A stretch of 32,337 bases of DNA, from contig JAQVIB010000003.1 of the NCBI GenBank assembly GCA_028695945.1, forward strand, positions 1-32,337, given 5' to 3'. Numbering within the stretch: position 1 is the first letter of the stretch; each line of letters opens with the position of its first letter. The notes beneath the pieces were generated by a model. That model searched no databases. It saw only the letters and a list, made by a program, of their open reading frames with translations, and was not told the DNA's origin. Of this stretch, positions 8,489 through 16,240 are shown in pieces. The stretch is from Lachnospiraceae bacterium. Its GTDB lineage: Bacteria > Bacillota > Clostridia > Lachnospirales > Anaerotignaceae. The position numbers and the translations under genes are program-made.

Positions 8489-8506
8489 TTGTTAGAGTTC
8501 TAACAA
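8489..8506 (-). promoter_or_regulatory. Likely MarR operator
   Basis: TTGTTAGAGTTCTAACAA is a perfect 8-bp inverted repeat with a 2-base centre, just downstream of the -10 and touching the ribosome binding site of marR. Size, symmetry and place fit a MarR-family dimer site that blocks initiation of its own operon. Confidence 0.8.
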
Positions 8507-8512
8507 ATGTTA

Positions 8513-8541
8513 AGTATAGTATTAAAAAATTTATTTGTCAA
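8513..8541 (-). promoter_or_regulatory. Promoter of the marR-MATE operon
   Basis: On the minus strand: perfect TTGACA (8536-8541), 17-base spacer, TATACT (8513-8518). A strong basal promoter, as expected for a repressor-controlled operon. Confidence 0.85.
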
Positions 8542-8600
8542 GGGAAAATAGCCATATAAGTGCAGATTTATGGTAGATTAACTGTATATTTGCAAATTAA

Positions 8601-8630
8601 AAATGCCCCGACCTATAGGTCAAGGCATTT
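8601..8630 (-). terminator. Terminator downstream of the copper-amine-oxidase-N-like gene
   Basis: On the minus strand: AAATGCC and GACC pair with GGTC and GGCATTT around a short internal mismatch, followed by TTTTTAATTT. It lies 40-70 bases past the stop codon. Confidence 0.75.
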
Positions 8631-8670
8631 AATGTGTTGAGCTGAAACCAATTATGGGGTTAGACCAAGT

Positions 8671-10122
8671 TTATGGAAGTGCTGTAAACATGTCGTTAAG
8701 AGAAACTACTTTGTCACCAGCTTTTGGTGCACTAAGTGGTTTATTTTTTGTTTCTAAATAATTAATATCACCTGTCATAGTCATGTCAAACAAACCGTCC
8801 ATACCCATTGTCATGTTCATTGTTGTTTTAAGACCGTTCTGAGCAACTGTCATTTTCATCATTTCAGTACCCATGTAACCCATTTTCATATCCATTGAAT
8901 AACCTGTTACTTTATCATCTGCTGTTGTAAGTTTCATGGATATTGTTGTTGCCATACCGTCTGCATCCTGTGTGTAAGTAGACTGATATCCGTCTGCAAC
9001 TGTCTTGAAAGCACTGTCGCTGAAAAGACCTGAAATAAGTTTATATGTTGAAATTGTTGCTGCTGCTGAGTACTTATTATCTGTTGGAATTTCAGATGAC
9101 ATAGCATTTACATAAGTTTCAAAATCTGCTTCCTTTGCCATTTTTGCCAGGTCTGTAAAGTTGAAACCTGCACCAGCCTTTGAAATCATTTCGTTCATAT
9201 CAATTGAGTACCATGTGCCATCTGCTGCACCCATAAGGGAAGAGAAAAGGTTGCTTTGAATGTAATATTTGCCTGAGTCTAAGTTGAAAATTAATTTGAA
9301 ATCAATGTTTTTCAAGGCTTCAAGCTGAGCAAGATTCTCGGCAGTAGTTGATGAATCTGCCTTAAGCATTTTCTCAATTGCAGCAAGGTCAAGTTTTGCA
9401 ACCATATCCATGTTAACGTTTGATGCATCTACAATACCATCAATAGTGCAAACACCCTTAATATTGTTATCTTTTGAACCATCAATATTTTTAACATCAA
9501 GATTAATTGTACCTGTAAGTTCATATGTTTTATCAGAGAATTCTTTTGCATATGCAAGGTATTTATTCATAATTGTGTAGGTTTGACCTGCACCTTTAAT
9601 TTCGTCAGCATCAAAAATGATTACTGTTCTGTTTTCAGCATCCCAGCCTACTGTGCAGTTAAGTGCTTGTTCTGCAAAACGAACTGGTACGTATGTACGG
9701 CCGTTTTGAACAAATGAAGCAACGTCTGTTTCAACAGTTTTGCTTTCGCCGTCTTTTGTTATTGCAATGCTTTTTTCACCAACTACAAAAGCAGCTTCTG
9801 TGTCATTCTTTTTAACTGTAATTTTGCTTGCATCAGCATCGTAAGCTACTTCTGCATTAAGTCCTTCAAACACAGCTCTGAAAGGTACATAAACACGACT
9901 ATTTACAATAATTGGCTCTGCATCGTCAAATGTCATATCAGTTCCGTTAAGCTGAACAGCAAGTTCAGGCTCTACAGCGTCCTCTTGTGCAGCATCATCG
10001 TCTTCAGCTGTAGCAATAACTTTAGGTGCATCCTCTGGTGTTTCTTGTGCGAAAGCACTGCTTGGAGCAAGCACCATTAAAGATGCCATTGCAATTGCGG
10101 CTAACTTTTTAAATTTCATCAT
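8671..10122 (-). CDS. Exported protein with copper amine oxidase N-terminal-like domain
   Basis: 483 residues. A signal peptide is clear (MMKFKKLAAIAMASLMVLAPSSAFAQE, cleavage near residue 26), followed by an acidic linker. Residues about 55-175 contain two tandem copies of the stalk motif of Pfam Cu_amine_oxidN1: VNSRVYVPFRAVFEGLNAEVAYD and QNGRTYVPVRFAEQALNCTVGWD. Despite the name this domain has no oxidase activity; it is common in clostridial surface proteins and probably binds cell wall or partners. Residues 180-483 are a long beta-rich region with many Met and Thr; its alternating pattern suggests a LolA/LppX-like half barrel, but that is only a visual impression. GGAGG lies 11 bases before the first of two consecutive ATGs. 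Transcribed alone, ending at the hairpin at 8601-8630. Confidence 0.85.
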   Translation of the reverse strand: MMKFKKLAAIAMASLMVLAPSSAFAQETPEDAPKVIATAEDDDAAQEDAVEPELAVQLNGTDMTFDDAEPIIVNSRVYVPFRAVFEGLNAEVAYDADASKITVKKNDTEAAFVVGEKSIAITKDGESKTVETDVASFVQNGRTYVPVRFAEQALNCTVGWDAENRTVIIFDADEIKGAGQTYTIMNKYLAYAKEFSDKTYELTGTINLDVKNIDGSKDNNIKGVCTIDGIVDASNVNMDMVAKLDLAAIEKMLKADSSTTAENLAQLEALKNIDFKLIFNLDSGKYYIQSNLFSSLMGAADGTWYSIDMNEMISKAGAGFNFTDLAKMAKEADFETYVNAMSSEIPTDNKYSAAATISTYKLISGLFSDSAFKTVADGYQSTYTQDADGMATTISMKLTTADDKVTGYSMDMKMGYMGTEMMKMTVAQNGLKTTMNMTMGMDGLFDMTMTGDINYLETKNKPLSAPKAGDKVVSLNDMFTALP

Positions 10123-10294
10123 AATATAAAGTTCCTCCCTTTATTTCTTTTTTGATTATTAACATCACTAACAAGTCTATCACCATTTTTTGTAAATAGC
10201 TATAAAAATGGAGTTATTTTTAAAATATTAATAAATTTGTAAAAAAAATTATAGGAAGTTTTTAATTAGTATACTTCATAATAGAAATCATGTA

Positions 10295-10322
10295 TTGAAA
10301 TAAATACAAAAAAAGGTATAAT
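10295..10322 (+). promoter_or_regulatory. Putative promoter of ispE-gntR
   Basis: TTGAAA (10295-10300), 16-base spacer, perfect TATAAT (10317-10322). The start point would be near 10329, which rules out the in-frame TTG at 10325 as the ispE start. Confidence 0.65.
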
Positions 10323-10366
10323 GTTTGTATACAGTATATAAAAAACATATGGAATACGGTGATTAT

Positions 10367-11254
10367 ATGGAATATATAAAATTAAAATCGAGAGCAAAAA
10401 TTAACCTTACGTTGGATGTAGTTGCTAAGCGTGAAGACGGATACCATGACCTTGAAATGATAATGCAGACTGTTAGTCTTTATGACAGCATTTTTATTAA
10501 AAAAGCTGAAAATGATGGAATAGTTGTTAAAACTAACCTGTATTATTTGCCTACGGATGAAAGAAATATTACCTACAAGGCGGCAAAGCTTATTAAGGAA
10601 GAATTTGATATACAGCAAGGGGTGTATATTGAACTTACCAAGCGAATACCGGTTGCAGCGGGGCTTGCAGGCGGAAGTGGAAATTGTGCCGCAGTAATTA
10701 AGGGAATGAACAAGCTTTTTGACCTTAATTTATCAATGGAAAGGATGATGGAACTGGGTGCTCGCCTTGGGTCTGACGTACCTTACTGCCTTATGGAGGG
10801 AACTGCCTTGGCTCAAGGAAGAGGAGAAATTTTAACTGCTCTTTCCCCTTGTCCACATTTTTATGTACTTCTGGCAAAGCCAGACATAAGTGTGTCTACG
10901 GCACAAGTTTATAAAAACCTTAAATTAGAGGAAGTGAAAAGCCATCCAAATACAAAAGCGGTGCTTAAAGCCATTGAAGATGGAGATGCAGAAGGTATTT
11001 CTTTAGGTCTTTGCAACGTTCTTGAAACGGTTACAATACCTTGTAAACCTATAGTTGGTAACATTAAGGAATTTATTCAAAATCAAGGTGCCTTTGGAGT
11101 GCTTATGAGCGGAAGCGGACCTACAGTGTTTGCCATGTTTCACAAAAAGGAAACCGCAAAAGACGCTGCATATAAGGTTAAAGAAAAATTTGGTATAAAG
11201 GATGTATATGTAACAGAAATATATAATTCTACATGTGCAAAGGGGAAAAACTGA
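10367..11254 (+). CDS. ispE: 4-diphosphocytidyl-2-C-methyl-D-erythritol kinase
   Basis: 295 residues, close to the usual 280-300. Phosphorylates CDP-methylerythritol in the non-mevalonate isoprenoid pathway, which feeds undecaprenyl phosphate and so cell-wall synthesis. GHMP-kinase features: KSRAKINLTLDV (catalytic Lys at residue 11) and REDGYHDL, the ATP loop PVAAGLAGGSGNCAAV near residue 98, LGSDVPYCL with the catalytic Asp, and the C-terminal MSGSGPTVFAMF. Start choice: the ATG at 10367 is preceded by GGTGAT, complementary to the 16S rRNA tail at good spacing, and gives the normal family N-terminus; the ATG at 10349 has no ribosome binding site. The gntR gene starts 1 base after the stop, so the two are co-transcribed. 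Confidence 0.95.
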   Translation: MEYIKLKSRAKINLTLDVVAKREDGYHDLEMIMQTVSLYDSIFIKKAENDGIVVKTNLYYLPTDERNITYKAAKLIKEEFDIQQGVYIELTKRIPVAAGLAGGSGNCAAVIKGMNKLFDLNLSMERMMELGARLGSDVPYCLMEGTALAQGRGEILTALSPCPHFYVLLAKPDISVSTAQVYKNLKLEEVKSHPNTKAVLKAIEDGDAEGISLGLCNVLETVTIPCKPIVGNIKEFIQNQGAFGVLMSGSGPTVFAMFHKKETAKDAAYKVKEKFGIKDVYVTEIYNSTCAKGKN

Positions 11255-11255
11255 T

Positions 11256-11921
11256 ATGGACTACAAATTTAATGTAAACGTTAACGAGTATTTACCTCTA
11301 AGAGAGGTTGTTTTTAATAATTTAAGGGATGCTATACTTAATGGAGAGCTTAAACCTGGTGAGCGTTTGCTTGAAAACCAGTTGGCTGACAAGCTTGGCA
11401 TTAGTCGTACTCCTGTAAGAGAGGCATTAAGAATGCTTGAGCAGGAAAATTTGGTTGCTCTTTTTCCACGAAAGGGTGCACAGGTTCTGGATTTATCTGC
11501 AACAGATATAAAAAACGTACTGGAAATAAGAAGTGCATTGGAGGCCGTTGCTATGCGTCATGCCTGCCAAAGTATGGACGTGGAAAATTTAAATGAGATT
11601 AAAAGGTTGAATGTGGAATTTGAACGTGCCTTTGAAGAAAAAGAGTATGAAAAGGTTGCAACTACCGATGAAAAAATTCATGACATTATTTTTGCCGCTG
11701 CCCATAATGATAGGCTTGTACAAATAATTAGTAATATGCGTGCACAGGTTTATCGTTACCGAATGGCGTATTTAAAGGTATATGAAACAAAAACGGCAGT
11801 AATTAATCACCACAGGGGAATTATACGTTCTATAGAAAATCATCTTGAAGAAGAAGGTATAAAAGTGATGTCAGAACATATTGACCATCAAATTCAGGTT
11901 ATACTTAAATCCTTAAAATAA
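11256..11921 (+). CDS. GntR-family transcriptional regulator, FadR/FCD subfamily
   Basis: 221 residues. The N-terminal winged helix (about 10-75) shows LRDAILNGELKPGERLLENQLADKLGISRTPVREALRMLEQENLV, the standard GntR signature. The C-terminal FCD domain (about 85-220) is all helical and keeps the metal-ligand pattern of the family: Asp and His in TDEKIHD, His in INHHRG and His in SEHIDHQI. FCD domains bind small carboxylates. A GTG at 11235 inside ispE is also in frame, but AAAGGGG (11239-11245) is better placed for the ATG at 11256. It follows ispE by 1 base, but no metabolic operon is adjacent, so the target genes are unknown. Confidence 0.92.
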   Translation: MDYKFNVNVNEYLPLREVVFNNLRDAILNGELKPGERLLENQLADKLGISRTPVREALRMLEQENLVALFPRKGAQVLDLSATDIKNVLEIRSALEAVAMRHACQSMDVENLNEIKRLNVEFERAFEEKEYEKVATTDEKIHDIIFAAAHNDRLVQIISNMRAQVYRYRMAYLKVYETKTAVINHHRGIIRSIENHLEEEGIKVMSEHIDHQIQVILKSLK

Positions 11922-11942
11922 GATTACAAAATAGGCAATTAA

Positions 11943-11971
11943 TTGTAATATATATAAATATGGAATAAAAT
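11943..11971 (+). promoter_or_regulatory. Putative promoter of the LysM/G5-walRK operon with overlapping dyad
   Basis: TTGTAA (-35, 4/6) at 11943-11948, 17 bases, TAAAAT (-10, 5/6) at 11966-11971. The -35 is the right arm of a perfect inverted repeat ATTACAA (11923-11929) / TTGTAAT (11943-11949). Confidence 0.5.
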
Positions 11972-12017
11972 GAAGGGTATAGCAAAAAATACATAAAAAT
12001 ACAAGGAGGAACTGTAT

Positions 12018-13094
12018 ATGAGTAGTTCGCAGGGCAGGCAAAATGGGAAAAAAACGATATACAGCTCTAACCCTGAGGTAAAGCACACTACAGGAGTGTA
12101 TCATCAGGGAAGTGACAAGCGTAAGGAACTTAGGTTTAACAGGCGTAAAAAACATCGTAGACAGCTTAAAATTGGGGTTATAGGTGCGTTTATTGCAATT
12201 TTGGCGTTGTCTATGTTTATTGTGTTGCGTAGAAATGCAGATAAGGTATATGTTGGCGATAAATATGTTTGCATGATTAAAAACAGCAATGTTAAAGCAG
12301 AAGATTTTGTTAATACTGTTACAGCACAGCTTGCTAGTGAAGTTGGAACTAATGTTAAAATAAACGAGGAAGTAAAATTTGTACCTGCACGCGGTAAAAA
12401 GAAGGAATTTGTAACACCTGAATATGCTATTTCTGAAATTAAGAAAATAGTTAGCTATAAAGTGGAGGCGGCTGTAATTACCGTGGACGGTGGAGAAATA
12501 CTTGCACTTGCCACCAAGGAACAAGCAAAGGAAATTTTAGATGGAATTATTGCCGAATATAAACCTGAAGGGTCTAATATAGTTCAAAGTGGATTTGTTG
12601 AAAAGGTTGATACCATTACAAAATTTGTTGATTCTAAGGAGATTGTATCCAAGGAAGAAGCTGTTGCAAAGCTTACAGCGGGAACAAGTACGGTAAAAGA
12701 TTATTACGTTACTACTGGCGATAATTTGTTTAAAATTGCAACAAAAAATAGTATAACAGTAGAGGATATTTTGGCGGCAAACCCAGGCATGACGGCAAAT
12801 ACTACCATTGTTATGGGCAGTAAGATAAATCTAAAAGTTATGGTGCCATTTATTTCAGTTAAAACAGCAGAAAATGTTGTGTTTACCGAAAAACAAGAAA
12901 AACAGGTTGAGTACAGAAAGGACAATACTAAACCAATAAGTTATAAAAAGGTTATACAGCAAGGCAAGGACGGACAAAAAGAGGTTACCACGCAAATTAT
13001 AAGAATAAACGGTTTTGAAAGCGAGCAAAAAACGGTATCTGAAAAGATTACTGTTGAGCCTGTTACAGAAATTATTGTTGTTGGTACAAAATAA
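12018..13094 (+). CDS. Membrane-anchored LysM and G5 domain protein
   Basis: 358 residues. About 50 very basic cytoplasmic residues (KRKELRFNRRKKHRRQLK) are followed by one membrane helix (IGVIGAFIAILALSMFIVL, about 52-70), so it is a type II membrane protein with the rest outside. A LysM domain at about 230-277 (YYVTTGDNLFKIATKNSI) should bind peptidoglycan; a G5 domain follows at about 280-357 (VPFISVKTAENVVFTEKQEK onward). In related clostridial proteins the G5 domain is usually followed by an M23 endopeptidase or 3D domain; here the protein stops at the end of G5, so no catalytic domain is present. AAGGAGG precedes the ATG. It is the first gene of the wal operon, 22 bases ahead of walR, which suggests a wall-binding or sensing role. 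Confidence 0.9.
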   Translation: MSSSQGRQNGKKTIYSSNPEVKHTTGVYHQGSDKRKELRFNRRKKHRRQLKIGVIGAFIAILALSMFIVLRRNADKVYVGDKYVCMIKNSNVKAEDFVNTVTAQLASEVGTNVKINEEVKFVPARGKKKEFVTPEYAISEIKKIVSYKVEAAVITVDGGEILALATKEQAKEILDGIIAEYKPEGSNIVQSGFVEKVDTITKFVDSKEIVSKEEAVAKLTAGTSTVKDYYVTTGDNLFKIATKNSITVEDILAANPGMTANTTIVMGSKINLKVMVPFISVKTAENVVFTEKQEKQVEYRKDNTKPISYKKVIQQGKDGQKEVTTQIIRINGFESEQKTVSEKITVEPVTEIIVVGTK

Positions 13095-13116
13095 TAAATT
13101 GTGGCGGAGGTACTAA

Positions 13117-13812
13117 ATGGATAGGAAAATACTTGTTGTAGATGATGAAAAAAATATAGTGGATATTATAAAGTTCAACCTTAAAAAAGAAGGTTATGAG
13201 GTTATTACTGCGGCAGATGGCGAAGAAGGTATTTTAAAGACCTATGAGGAAAACCCAGACCTTATTTTGTTGGACATAATGATGCCAAGGATAGACGGTT
13301 ACGAGGCATGTAAAAAGATAAGAGAAAAGTTTGATACGCCAATAATTATGCTTACAGCAAGGGCAGAAGAGGTTGATAAAGTATTGGGTTTGGAGCTTGG
13401 TGCCGACGATTATGTTACAAAACCCTTTGGTGTAAGGGAACTTATGGCACGTGTTAAGGCAAACCTTAGGCGAAAGTCTGTTGTACCTGGGGCAGAAGAA
13501 GCCCCAAAAGGCAACACGTTGGTTTTTGGAATACTTGAGATAGATATGGACCTTTACGAGGTAAAAAAAGAAGGCAAAGTTATAGAGCTTACTTTCAGAG
13601 AATTTGAACTTTTAAAGTTTTTAGCCAGCCAAAAAACTCAGATTTTTTCCAGAGAAACATTGTTGGAGAAGGTTTGGGGCTACGAGTATTTTGGAGATGT
13701 GCGTACAGTGGATGTAACAGTTAGACGTCTTAGGGAAAAAATAGAAACTGACCCAGCACATCCACAGTACATACTTACTAAACGTGGTGTGGGGTATTAT
13801 TTCGGCAGTTAA
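13117..13812 (+). CDS. walR: Cell-wall response regulator WalR (YycF), OmpR family
   Basis: 231 residues, the usual length. Receiver domain 1-120: acidic pocket D9/D10, phospho-acceptor D53 in LILLDIMMPR, the switch Thr in MLTARAE and the Lys in DYVTKPFG. The OmpR-type winged-helix DNA-binding domain (about 135-230) has LTFREFELLKFLAS, YFGDVRTVDVTVRRLREKIE and the C-terminal RGVGYYF. It is phosphorylated by WalK and controls peptidoglycan hydrolases and wall homeostasis; essential in several Firmicutes. The assignment as WalR rather than PhoP rests on the linked walK, yycH, yycI and walJ genes. GGCGGAGG lies 7 bases before the ATG. Confidence 0.96.
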   Translation: MDRKILVVDDEKNIVDIIKFNLKKEGYEVITAADGEEGILKTYEENPDLILLDIMMPRIDGYEACKKIREKFDTPIIMLTARAEEVDKVLGLELGADDYVTKPFGVRELMARVKANLRRKSVVPGAEEAPKGNTLVFGILEIDMDLYEVKKEGKVIELTFREFELLKFLASQKTQIFSRETLLEKVWGYEYFGDVRTVDVTVRRLREKIETDPAHPQYILTKRGVGYYFGS

Positions 13813-13825
13813 AGGATGGACATGC

Positions 13826-15598
13826 ATGAAAAGTATAAAATGGAAGCTGATAGCAATGTATTTGGGCTTGGTGCTAATTGTAATGATAGTAAGCGGAAGT
13901 TACATTTTAATTAGCCTGCAAAATATTGAAATGGATAAGGCAAAAAGCCAAATGGAGCTGTATGCAGAGAAAATAAGCGAGCAAGTTGTGCTTTCTTATG
14001 AAGAGGACAGTTTTCAAACGGGACTTATTCAGTTTAGCAAAAGCGGCAGTAACTCCGCACAGATACAGGGAAGTATTTTAAATAAATCAGGTGAGACCAT
14101 AGCCTCTACAACTACCAGCAAACCACCTTACCCAAGTTATAAAAATTCATCAATTATAGGTGCAATGGCAGGCAGTGAAACTTTTTCCAAGAACAGTACA
14201 GACAAGGACATTACAGGTACACAGTACCTAAGCTATGCATATCCGGTGTTGCTTAACGGAGAAACAGAATACGTTATTTATACCCGCATGGATGCAGAAG
14301 CTATACATGACAGTATTAACGAAACCCGAAGAACTATTATGTTTAGCATGGTGCTTGCCCTTTCTATGGCGGCACTTATGGGTTATGTTTTTGCTAAAAC
14401 ACTTACAGGGCCTATTGTGGCACTTACAGGCAAAGCGAAGGAACTGGCACAGGGAAAGCTAGACCAAAGTGTGAAGGTTTTTTCTGATGACGAAATAGGG
14501 CAGCTTTCGGAAAGTTTTAATTATATGGCAAGTGAGCTTAACAACACCATGGGTGAAATTTCAAGAGAAAAAAATAAGTTTGAAATTATACTGCATAATA
14601 TGACTGACGGAGTTGTTTCCTTTGACAGGGATGGGAATGTAATGCACTATAACAGTGCCAGTATGGAGTTACTTGACTTTAGCAAAACAGATTTTACATT
14701 TGACGAGTTTATAAAAAGGTTCGATATAAATGCAGGAATTTATATAGATATGATAGGGCAGGAATTTACCAAAACAGTAAGCTTTTGGGCAAAGAACAAG
14801 TACATTAATGCCAGCTTTTCGCCTTATTCCAGTGAAAGAAAAGAGATGGAAGGACTTGTGGTTGTTTTACAAGATAATACCGAGCTTAAAAAATTAGATG
14901 ATATGCGTAAGGAATTTGTTGCCAACGTATCCCACGAGCTTAGAACACCCCTTACCACTGTTAAAAGTTACACAGAAACCTTGATGGACGGTGCAATTGA
15001 GGACCGTGAATTGGCAATGGAATTTTTGGATATTATAAATAACGAGGCGGACAGGATGTCATTTTTGGTTCGGGATTTACTACAGCTTTCCCGTTTTGAC
15101 AATAAACAGATTGTTCTTAGTTATTCACAGATTAACCTTAATAGCTTTGTTACAGATAACATTCGCCAATGCAAAATACATGCTGAAAACAAACATCAAA
15201 GCCTTACATTTACACCCTATCCAAAAGATGTGTGTATAACCGCGGATAAGGATAGAATTACGCAGGTAATGAATAATGTGCTTACCAATGCAATTAAATA
15301 CAGCCAAGAAGGTGCAGATATATCAGTTAGAATTGACCAAAGCGAGAAATACTACAAGATTGTGGTTAAGGACACGGGTATGGGCATACAAAAAGAAGAT
15401 TTAAACAGAATTTTTGAGCGTTTTTACCGTGTGGATAAAGCCAGAAGCCGTGCAATGGGTGGTACAGGTCTTGGACTTGCCATTGCAAAAGAAATTATGG
15501 AAAGCCATGGCGGCAAAATTACTGCCGAAAGTATTTATGGTAATGGAACAACAATAACTATGTGGTTTCTGAAAAAATTAGAAATGCAAGAAATTTGA
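13826..15598 (+). CDS. walK: Cell-wall sensor histidine kinase WalK (YycG)
   Basis: 590 residues from the ATG at 13826, 9 bases after AAAGGA; an in-frame start at 13784 overlapping walR lacks a ribosome binding site. Domain order: membrane helix about 6-28, extracytoplasmic sensor about 29-165, second helix about 170-192 (MFSMVLALSMAALMGYVFA), HAMP about 190-245, a PAS domain about 250-355, HisKA with the phospho-acceptor H370 in VSHELRTPLTTV, and HATPase_c about 470-585 with the N box NVLTNAIKYS, G box DTGMGIQKED and GGTGLGLAI. This is the full WalK layout including the intracellular PAS. It autophosphorylates and passes phosphate to WalR; activity is tuned by YycH and YycI, encoded downstream. 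Confidence 0.96.
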   Translation: MKSIKWKLIAMYLGLVLIVMIVSGSYILISLQNIEMDKAKSQMELYAEKISEQVVLSYEEDSFQTGLIQFSKSGSNSAQIQGSILNKSGETIASTTTSKPPYPSYKNSSIIGAMAGSETFSKNSTDKDITGTQYLSYAYPVLLNGETEYVIYTRMDAEAIHDSINETRRTIMFSMVLALSMAALMGYVFAKTLTGPIVALTGKAKELAQGKLDQSVKVFSDDEIGQLSESFNYMASELNNTMGEISREKNKFEIILHNMTDGVVSFDRDGNVMHYNSASMELLDFSKTDFTFDEFIKRFDINAGIYIDMIGQEFTKTVSFWAKNKYINASFSPYSSERKEMEGLVVVLQDNTELKKLDDMRKEFVANVSHELRTPLTTVKSYTETLMDGAIEDRELAMEFLDIINNEADRMSFLVRDLLQLSRFDNKQIVLSYSQINLNSFVTDNIRQCKIHAENKHQSLTFTPYPKDVCITADKDRITQVMNNVLTNAIKYSQEGADISVRIDQSEKYYKIVVKDTGMGIQKEDLNRIFERFYRVDKARSRAMGGTGLGLAIAKEIMESHGGKITAESIYGNGTTITMWFLKKLEMQEI

Positions 15599-15635
15599 AA
15601 CTGAAGAAAAAAGTGTAATTTAAAAGTAAGCATCA

Positions 15636-15652
15636 TGTAATACAATTGTAAC
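15636..15652 (+). promoter_or_regulatory. Candidate WalR-binding box
   Basis: TGTAAT - ACAAT - TGTAAC is an exact match to the published WalR consensus TGTWAH-N5-TGTWAH (two direct half-sites one helical turn apart). It lies between walK and the next gene and covers the -35 position relative to the TATAAT at 15663-15668. Confidence 0.65.
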
Positions 15653-15662
15653 AATAATAGTG

Positions 15663-15668
15663 TATAAT
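15663..15668 (+). promoter_or_regulatory. Putative -10 element of an internal wal-operon promoter
   Basis: A perfect TATAAT, 10 bases downstream of the WalR box. No good -35 is present at 17 bases (ATACAA, inside the WalR box), which would fit a promoter that needs an activator. Confidence 0.5.
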
Positions 15669-15758
15669 TCTTCCTATAACAGAAGAAAAATGTGAATAAA
15701 GTTTGTAAACCAATCTTTAAATAGTTTAAAATAGCTTAATGGAAGGAGGCTGTATACC

Positions 15759-16202
15759 ATGAAAAAAATGTTAATGGGTATGTTAGTTGGATTTATGATA
15801 TGTGTAAGTGCAAGCATTGCGTATGCAGGTTCTGCACAGGCGGCACAGGTAGAAGTAGGAATTACGGGAGATTTAGATTTTGAAAAAGAAAAGGTTTCTA
15901 CCTTTAACGATTCAAAGACTCTTTCCGGTACAGCTGAAAAAGGGACGACAATAAATATTATTGTGTATACAAAAAGCCGTTTGGGAAATCTTACAGAGGT
16001 TGAAAACTATAGCGTTGAGGTTGGAGATTCCAATCTTTTCAGCCAAGCAGTTGGGCTTAGTGTAGGTGATAACTATATTGAGTTTAAGGCAACAAAAGAA
16101 GGCTACGATAACTATGAAGGAAGTGTTACTGTAAGCCGAAAGAATAAAGCTATAAAAACCAAGCTGGAAAATAGTATTTATATACCAGGAGGAAGCTTGT
16201 AA
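15759..16202 (+). CDS. Small exported protein in the wal operon, Ig-like
   Basis: 147 residues. A signal peptide (MKKMLMGMLVGFMICVSASIAYAG, cleavage near residue 23) is followed by about 110 residues of alternating beta pattern: TFNDSKTLSGTAEKGTTINIIVYTK, YSVEVGDSNLFSQAVGLSVGDNYIEFKA and NYEGSVTVSRK. This is the rhythm of bacterial Ig-like or cadherin-like repeat units in surface proteins (a loose 'structure, then output, then no-break' pattern), but no named family is certain. GGAAGGAGG precedes the ATG. It sits between walK and yycH, a position empty in B. subtilis, and directly follows the candidate WalR box, so it may be a WalR-controlled wall-associated factor. That role is inference. 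Confidence 0.82.
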   Translation: MKKMLMGMLVGFMICVSASIAYAGSAQAAQVEVGITGDLDFEKEKVSTFNDSKTLSGTAEKGTTINIIVYTKSRLGNLTEVENYSVEVGDSNLFSQAVGLSVGDNYIEFKATKEGYDNYEGSVTVSRKNKAIKTKLENSIYIPGGSL

Positions 16203-16240
16203 AAATTCATAAAATATTGGATTAAAGCGGTGAATATACA

